Source: Dallia pectoralis (taxonomy: Eukaryota; Chordata; Actinopteri; Esociformes; Umbridae). Taken from it: DNA of 64,000 nt. The notes under the pieces were generated by a model, which did no database searches, was not told where the DNA came from, and saw only the letters and a program-made list of their open reading frames with translations. A program made the position numbers and the translations under genes. The stretch lies in NCBI GenBank assembly GCA_029465975.1, contig CM055761.1:4101323-4165322 (forward strand), given 5' to 3'. Below are positions 56,400 to 64,000 of the stretch, piece by piece. The number at the start of each line of letters is the position of its first letter. Position 1 is the first letter of the stretch.

Positions 56400-59300
56400 C
56401 ACACAAGCAATAGTTGAATCGTAGAGGCACATTTTTCTGAGAGACAATGAGGATATTCGAATACGGTACCTCATGACTTCGTTGCCCCAAGAACATATGC
56501 ATTTTCTGGCCAAGTTTCACTGGCCTTGTTTGCTGGAATCGTTATGTTTCTAGCTGGATCTGGTTTCCTGGTTGGTCATGTCTGGATGCGTTGTTGGATA
56601 ACCACATGTTAAAGTCATCCCAGCGGTATTGGACAACACCGGAGGAGGGAGAAGCGAGAGAGCTGCCGACCTGTTCAAACAAACAAGCTTGAAAGGGCTT
56701 TGAAAAGACGACCATGTTTCAGAGGTCCCCAATAACAGCCCCCACATGGATCCAGTCCCCCATAGATCAAGTCCCCCACGGGTCCAGACATGTGCCACTC
56801 CACTCAACATTTTCCCGGACATGGGAAAATGCTGTACACAGCTGTTAACGACTGCAGCTCATGCCAATGAGAAAATTCACACATTGTAAGAATGGTGGAA
56901 AATAACAAACGGGTCTTATTCTGCGTTACTGTGAAGCTGCATCGACTATAGATTTCAAAGATTTATAAACAGATTATTTATAAATACTGTTCTGTTGTTA
57001 CATATTCATTGACATTTTCATTGCAGGTGTGGCAAGGGGTATTACTGAACATTTTTCTATTTTATTTCACTTCCCACATGGTTATGAACACCACTTTAAT
57101 TAAACCTCCGGTCGATTTCCAAATAGAACTATATCCCCTACATTAATCTGATTGGTCGACATACAAATAATTGATGAAAAGAACAGGCTCTCTGTGTGAA
57201 CCCAGCCTAATTGGAACCGAGCATGCCGCTCTGGTGTCCGTGAGACTGGGGGTGGCCGTGCTCGTGGCGCGTGTCCAGACTCGGCGTCACGTAATCTGAT
57301 GTGAATACGGTCCACTGTGTAACTACAGAGTAGGAGTGGCTCAAGTTACGGTGATGGTGAGTACACGGTGTGCAATTACTTCGACGTAATATCAGCTGAA
57401 GTCCCGTGACGTGGTGGTGAGTGGTAGTTCGGGCCTCACTGTGGCCAATCACGCGTGGCCAATCCCAGCCTACAGCATGACGGCAAACCCAGCCAGTCCC
57501 GGTTTCCTCGCGCTTGATCTCCGCCGCTTTCCTTCCCATATACAACCGACATTAGACGGTTGGAGGGAAACGGAATTGGGGGGTAATTGGATGCGTGTGA
57601 TTCTGTGAGAGCGGGCGGGTTTCTCCTGCCTCTCCTCCAGCAGATTAGTGAAGTAGTGAGTCCTTGTCTGGGGCAGTCATGTGAACGTCACATGCCTCTC
57701 ATGCGGGCCTACAGCCTGCTCTGGAGGGAAGGCTAATCAAACATAGAGATCCCAGGCACCCAGTCCAATGGACACACACACACATATCGGAGGAAGTATA
57801 TGATGGGGAAATATACTGACGACAAGCTTAAGGACGAGGGAAACGGTGGAGAGTTTGAGAACTCATCAGGAGATGAATTACAACAGATTCTTCAAGGTGA
57901 CGGCAAGCGGCAGCGACGTTGCCATGGCACCCACCATCTGAGTCCGGACGAACTGCGTGTTTATTTAGGATGAGTGTGTGTGTGTGTGTGTGCTTGTGTA
58001 TGGTGTGTGTGTGGTGAATAGGGGTGAGGTGGGTGGCCTTCATGCTGTAATATAACAGTAAAGCAGATCAAATGTATGGTGTGTTTCTGCCTCATCTAAC
58101 CTAAAGCCTCTATGAACGTGTGCGAGTCCCACAAGGCACTAACACATAAGTAGTGCACTACATTAGAAATAAACAGTATCATCTATTTCCCTCATGGCCA
58201 AACACCAGAAACATCAGAACAGAGGGGAAAACTTTTGCAGACACACACAAACACGGACACACAAAAACAGTTTTCAGCAGGACCTTTGATAAATGTTGGC
58301 CATTGGGGGGGCTTGAAGGTGATTGACCAGGAAATGGATCGACGAACCATCCTTGCTGTCTTTGCCTCTTTCCGCTGAGATACCCTCTCTCTCCTCTCTC
58401 TCCCTCCTCTCTCTCCCTCTCTCTCTAATGCTACTGTGGGCATTATTCACTGGCTGACTATTGTCTTCCCATGCATCCTTAATGCTCCCCAAGGGATGGG
58501 ACTGAACTCTGTGTGGACTTTACTCGTCCCTGTCTCAGGGTGGCTTGCAGTCAGTTGGTGTTGATTGGGGTGGTCTGAGCCATGGCAAAGTGGATAGTTG
58601 GCACGTTCTGATGTCTGGCCACTGCTGCCGGAAATAATAATAATTCTGTTTTAGGACCCTGGCAAAATTGGGGCATTATTATTTAAATGATACTTAAAAA
58701 TATATATTAAAATATATTTTTTAAGGAACTAGCTAGCATACAGATAATTGAAAGTGACCTACAGACATCAGCAGTTAATGTTTTACGTTGATGTTTCATA
58801 CAAAAATATTCAAAGTGGCTGACATATTCACCATTTTAAGGTTCTTTAATAGGGATTTATTTAAATGGTGCACATTTTTTAAAAACGGAAATGGCTGAGA
58901 AATGGTGCTCGCTGGTCTTTAATGTTTAGCGTTGAACTTGCGGAGGAAATGAATAAGTCATGAGTCACATTCCAATATCGTGATGGCAACAAGCACAACG
59001 TGTTGCATCATCTTACGATACATATTAGTTTAGGAACCGGTTAGTGACACTTTCTCAAAACCAAACAGGATACAGAATGTTATTTCATCATCGGGTGTGT
59101 GGAGGCTTGTCTTTTACGTGAAGCCTCAGGTTTTTCACAGTCACACTCTGTTTAGACTTTACAGGTCTCAAGATAAACTGCTCACAGGTTACGGACAGGG
59201 TTCACGGAGCACGAATGAGGTCATTCAAAACAGGTCACATGTTAAAGGCCATATGTGCTTTACTGTTTTCGTTCTTAAAACCCAAAAGTGCATTTTTTCA

Positions 59301-60064
59301 ACCTCAACTTGTGCTTGGGATGATGACGACCTCTAGTATAAATCTCTCTTTTTTCCTGTATAACATTTTTTTATTTCACTCTCTAATGCTAAGACATCAT
59401 CAGACTTCAGTGTTTTTCTACTTGCCTGTTATTTGCAAGGCTGGTTTTAATGACACCCCATCCCCCCCTCACTCTTCCCACCTTCTTCCTCTGCCCAACA
59501 CCCATTCACATTTTTATTACCTACCACCATCATCCGGGCCCTGCCCCGTCTGCCATGACCTTTTGTCTGTTAAGTATCCCCACCGCTGAGCTACGGCCAC
59601 ACATTTGTCATGGAATTCTCCTGAGATGAAGGGAGATGCGAGAAAAGAAAAGAGAAAATGGACTGTCGGTAAAACGACTGTGACCGTGGTCTGAGTTCAA
59701 ACCCAATGTCATTAACATGTTAAAAGCAACAGCGTGGCGCATAGACTACAGCCGTTCAGAAATATATTGCTTGGCCCTCCATCTAATCTCAATCTTTCTC
59801 TTCGACCCATTCCGCTGATTTTTATGTAAATGTGATGCTACAATAATGAACTAGTTATAGTGCTAGATTAGAGAAAGTATTTACTCCAGGGATTATAAAC
59901 CAGAAGAAAGAAATACAGTCTTGCTGTGGTCTACAATGTTTTCATTGGGTGCCTGGTGATTAAGTGCAGTCTTAGTCAGGAATATTGGCACTCTTGTGTG
60001 AGATTCAGAGCTTAATACATCCCTTTTAATCAGAAATTAAACAGAAATGTCACTGACAAAATGA
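56400..60064. other. Unique intergenic DNA
   Basis: No gene recognised downstream of the glutamine synthetase gene. Contents: a GT patch at 57976-58012; a CT-rich stretch at 58385-58425; a partial palindromic repeat near 58140-58170 (aagtagtgcactacattag); AT-rich stretches near 58680-58730. Confidence 0.4.
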
Positions 60065-60270
60065 TTGACACAGCAGACTCAATATTTGGTTGTACAGCCT
60101 ATAGAAAAACGAGTGCCCTTTACACTCATGGATGAGTTTCCTACACCTCTGTACTGGCAGTTTGGCACACTTTGAACATATTGCTTCAGTTCCCAGTCCC
60201 AGATATGAAAGGCAACTTTTGTAAACTCTTCTGACAGTAAACTCTTCTGTAAACGTATAGATTGTGTTGT
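60065..60270 (-). mobile_element. DNA-transposon remnant, probably Tc1/mariner-like
   Basis: The plus strand reads caatatttggttgtacagcc ... gatgagtttcctacacctct ... ggcagtttggcacactttga ... tgcttcagttcccagtccca. This matches in order the complement of a transposase region I remember from a common fish Tc1-like family. Upstream aatattggcactcttgtgtg (near 59981) may belong to it. Frames are broken. Family assignment is from memory. Confidence 0.4.
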
Positions 60271-63200
60271 TTTACTAAAAAGATACAATCTGTCAAAGAC
60301 ATGATATCAGGACATGCAGGTGTGTTTTGGCATGTTGCAGTCTGACATGTTTATGTCTACAGCAGGGATTTTCTCATTGTCTTATAAATAGTAAATATAT
60401 GTATATTGAAAAATATATATTTCAGATGGCCCCAGAAAGAGTTGTTTGTCCTGAGGCAACATCCATTGACAACCAACGCTCAAGCCCGCCTGGACATGTA
60501 GGAAACAGACCTGCAGGCGGTCAAAAAGGAGATGGCAGGTAGGAAAGTGACATCGGGTGAGGTCCGTATCTAGGAAACAACACAGGTGGTGAAAATAAAT
60601 GACGCAGTCAGGTGAGGCTAGATCAACTGGGCTCACGTCACAGGTGTGTACCAGTGTTCAGGAATGAGGGCCCGTGGTTTCTGATTCTTTGTAGAGCCAG
60701 TCAAACCGCTTTTCCAAAACGCAGAAAGACAGGACGCGCTGCGAACAGATTCCACCCGCAAGTCATCAGATAATTAAATTAACAATGAAATGGCAATCCT
60801 ATTATCACCCCACCTCATTCCAGTTCTCCTAGTAATGTGTGTGGAGCCTCAAAAATATATTGTGTTCATATTATATTACGTCAATTATATTGCATAAACT
60901 ATATTGTTTTTATCAATATTGTCGGGATAGGGCCTGGAAGTTAAGATTTCCCAATAAAGTCTCCACCTGATTTAATCAGGCCCTTATTACAACTTAACAT
61001 GACGGGAATGGAGAAACAGACTGGAACAGGGTGTTGATTTGGCAGTGTGATATATTTCTACAAATGGTTCATTTTCACCTTACAGCTTGACCAAACTGGC
61101 CACACGGTGGGAGAGTAAAATTGTGTTGTTGTTTATATCTTACCTGCATTGAATGTGGTTTATTTTTTACCTGTACAAAACAATTTCTTAGAGTAATTTT
61201 CTCTGTTATTGTTTTAAGTAAGTTGTATTTACAGGCATAATTACACTCACACCTTGACTGCGCCTATATTGTATACTGAAGAATTACTGTGAAAAGAGTG
61301 TAAATAATTTAAATTCATAGGGTCAGATGTTAAACACTTCAAGATTTCCGTTAAGAATTAAGTTGAGGGTTTAGGTTTTGAAAAGATTAAAACAAGTTTA
61401 GTCTCATAATGGATTTGAACTCATAAGCTTTGGAGTTTAAGTCCTTAACTAGTCTTAACTAGCAGACATTTTTCACACGGACAAAGATTAAGTATCGTCA
61501 GCGATCTTGTGTGATGTGGATGAATTATCTGATGTCTTTGTATAACATCTTTATGAATACTGTACATTCCACCAAAACTTTGTGATGTCACAAGTTTGAA
61601 TATATAAATCGTTGCACACCTTTGTCAAAACATTTTGGATGATGCCTGGAGGCCGCATGTTATGCTGCGAGAATTAGAAAGAGATAGCTCGCTAGTTAGC
61701 AATGTTGGAAAAATCATGCTCCAATCAGATTTTGGCCAAAGCAAAAACCTGTCACGTGTCATTTGCCAAACTGTCGCTAATGTGAATACAGATGACTATC
61801 TGCATACACCTGAATGTAAAGATGCCCCCCGATCAATCTATATACTAATTCTTCTACACTACACAGTGTGTGTCCCAAATAACACCCTATTCTCAATGCA
61901 TGGTCAGCAATAGTGCACTTCATAAAGAATAGTTTTGTGCTAATTAAAGGCACGGACAATCAGACACACGAGACGCAAAGAGTTGGTGAATTGGCAACGG
62001 CACAGCGCCAGAGCGTATAGTAATGCTTATGTAACTAGCTATACAGCTACAGTTCACAGTTTAGTTTGTGTCTCAAATGGGACCGGTTCCCTAACCAGTG
62101 CATTTCTTTTGACCAGCCCCATAGGATTCTGGTAAAACACAGTCACACCAGTAACCGGAGTTGTGTTGAATGCAAGACATTAGTATGGAAATGCTTCTTT
62201 CCCACACTACTTCCTGGTGACATTTGTACATACACCCGTTGACACACTTAAATGTTATGGCTGCTGGCACCTTAACGTGCTGGTCTTAAATCAATTGAAG
62301 CTCTGTTTCAATCACCGTCAGTGTTCATGTCTCTTTCTTGAATGTTTCTGAGCTAGGCATCTTGGGCCACATGGCTTTGACAATGTCTGGCATCCGAACA
62401 TAGCCCTCCGCATGACAAAATATCTGACCGGAGCCCTGAAGGTAGGATAAATGAAGTGCATGGTATTCTATATGGGCTTTATTTAGGTCACAACTGAAGA
62501 ATGTAAATATGTTGGCCAAGAGCTTGTTTGTCCTAAAACGTACACACATCACACAGCTCTTGCGACACAGATTGCCCCCAAAAAACGCTTTCAATTGTCA
62601 TTGGAAATGATAGTGGGATACCTTCAGTGATAATTGAACGCGATAAGAAAAGCGAAAGAACACGTCGCAGTTAGTTAATCTCACGAAGACCATGTGACAA
62701 AGATTCCACATTGATCTAAGACAGACGTGTACATGGTTTGCTCGACCACAAGGTCGACACTATTGGAGAAAAACATCTCATTTCAGGAATGAAGAATATT
62801 GACACAAACGAAGTTGTGTCATCCACACTTTTAAAACACCATTTTCAAATACCTTGGTGGAACGCGTGGGAGTGTGTTCGTTTTTGCGAACCCAAGTCTG
62901 GGCAGGTATTATGTGTGTGTTAACCAACCTCATGTTTTGGCATTATTCGCTCTAACTAATCTCCGTAACCCCGATTCCTTCAGTGCACTCGAAGTAGTAG
63001 ATCACTGTGGAACATTCCATTCCCAAGACTGGGTACGCTCTCAATTAAAACCCACCCGGCTAACAATTCTAGGAGGTATTGATTCCCATACACCTGGTAC
63101 TTCCATCCTGTAGAGTTTCCGGGTTCCGGCATTTGGCAGGCACGTGCAGGGTTGCTCCCCGTGTGGTACTTGTTGGTTGTGGTGATGGTGGCGTGTAACG

Positions 63201-64000
63201 CTTGGGGCCGCTTACCGTGTAATAGATGGTGGTGTAGCCTCCTCTCACTCGCCTCTAATTCTGTACTGCTAATTTTACACAAGCGCTCTTGTCGATTAAC
63301 TAAATTCCATAAAACTGCCTAGTAACAGCGTCTGAACGGCATCCTGCTTTCTGGTTTCATTTCACAGTAAAGGTACCGATTATTTAGTTGCACGGTGGGT
63401 CCTGACTCAGGCCCCAGGTGTTGCCGTGGTTACCATTACAGTTCCAGTCTTCTGTTAGTTAGGGAGACAGTTTACCAATGTTGATGCAGACCGTACCAGA
63501 TCATTTACAGTATGTTTAGCCGTTGCCTGTGGACAACGTTCCCGTAATGTTTTCCATACATTCGCGGTACACGGACGTGCCAGCAATTCCACCTCATTAA
63601 ACACTCAAACATGATAATCACATTGTCTCACTGAACAGTTGTCTAACATGTCGTTTTCTGTTTAGCTACAGGCTATAGTCCTAGATAGGAACAATGTGGG
63701 ACTCTGATACACATGGTCGGTTTTAGGCATAAGCGATACAAGTGGTTGCCCCAAATTGCTAGGGGGCCCCAAACCACGTATGATATCTGAACTCCTTGGG
63801 GAGAGGAGGCACCAAATCGAATTGTGCTTAGAGCCTCCAAGAAAGGCTAGTCGGCACTGGTTGAAAGAGATGGAAAATGCACACATGTTAGCTGGGTTGT
63901 AACATGGGCTGTCATTACTGAAGACACATGTATGTACCCAGAACCAGGGATCCAAACCACATGCCTGTAGCTACACTCAGAGAGAAGGATACAGACAGGC
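60271..64000. other. Unique intergenic DNA to the window end
   Basis: No gene recognised. Partial palindromic repeats lie at about 61869-61930 (gtcccaaataacaccctatt, aatagtgcact) and 62068-62133 (gtctcaaatgggaccggttc, ttttgaccagccccatag). Near 63745-63790 a stretch ccccaaattgctagggggcc is repeat-like but unassigned. Confidence 0.4.

Noticed and set aside
60426..60540. Candidate exon with acceptor (tatttcag) and donor (cag|gtagga)
   Set aside because: One frame has an in-frame stop and another encodes no recognisable protein; no partner exons found nearby.

Overview
This window is nuclear DNA from a teleost fish. The evidence is a vertebrate glutamine synthetase gene with six coding exons, fish-type BEL/Pao, Tc1-like and LINE sequences, and very many micro- and minisatellites. 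A short palindromic repeat (ends like tcccaaatgg/ccatttggga, inner agtgcact) recurs about ten times. I know that family from salmonids and relatives, so a salmoniform or esociform fish is my best guess; this is an inference from memory.

Layout. 1-1.5 kb: unique DNA with two decayed palindromic repeats and a GA-rich minisatellite. 1.5-9.07 kb: a complete BEL/Pao LTR retrotransposon on the minus strand, with 466-bp LTRs differing at one base, a 5-bp target duplication and one long gag-pol frame; the 5' part of gag is broken. 9.24-12.29 kb: a second young LTR element on the minus strand (LTRs of 385 and 384 bp, 5-bp target duplication). It has no pol. Its GC-rich interior is built of 24-, 27- and 30-bp repeats, and a 712-codon frame opens inside the LTR. 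12.3-50.7 kb: a gene-poor stretch with microsatellites, about a dozen minisatellites, two Tc1-like remnants, a LINE fragment, a solo LTR of the second element's family, and several unique AT-rich blocks that look like conserved noncoding DNA. 50.7-56.4 kb: the glutamine synthetase locus. It is preceded by a 12-bp minisatellite and by a 35-bp tandem repeat whose units each carry a CTCF-like core, then a CCAAT/TATA promoter, a probable noncoding exon 1, six coding exons (373 aa, intact) and a 3' UTR. 56.4-64 kb: unique DNA with transposon remnants.

Only one host gene (glutamine synthetase) is supported. The other long open frames in the window lie in tandem repeats, or are retroelement genes. 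By adding my intervals, tandem repeats occupy roughly 9 kb. The most unusual object is the pol-less LTR element at 9.24-12.29 kb.
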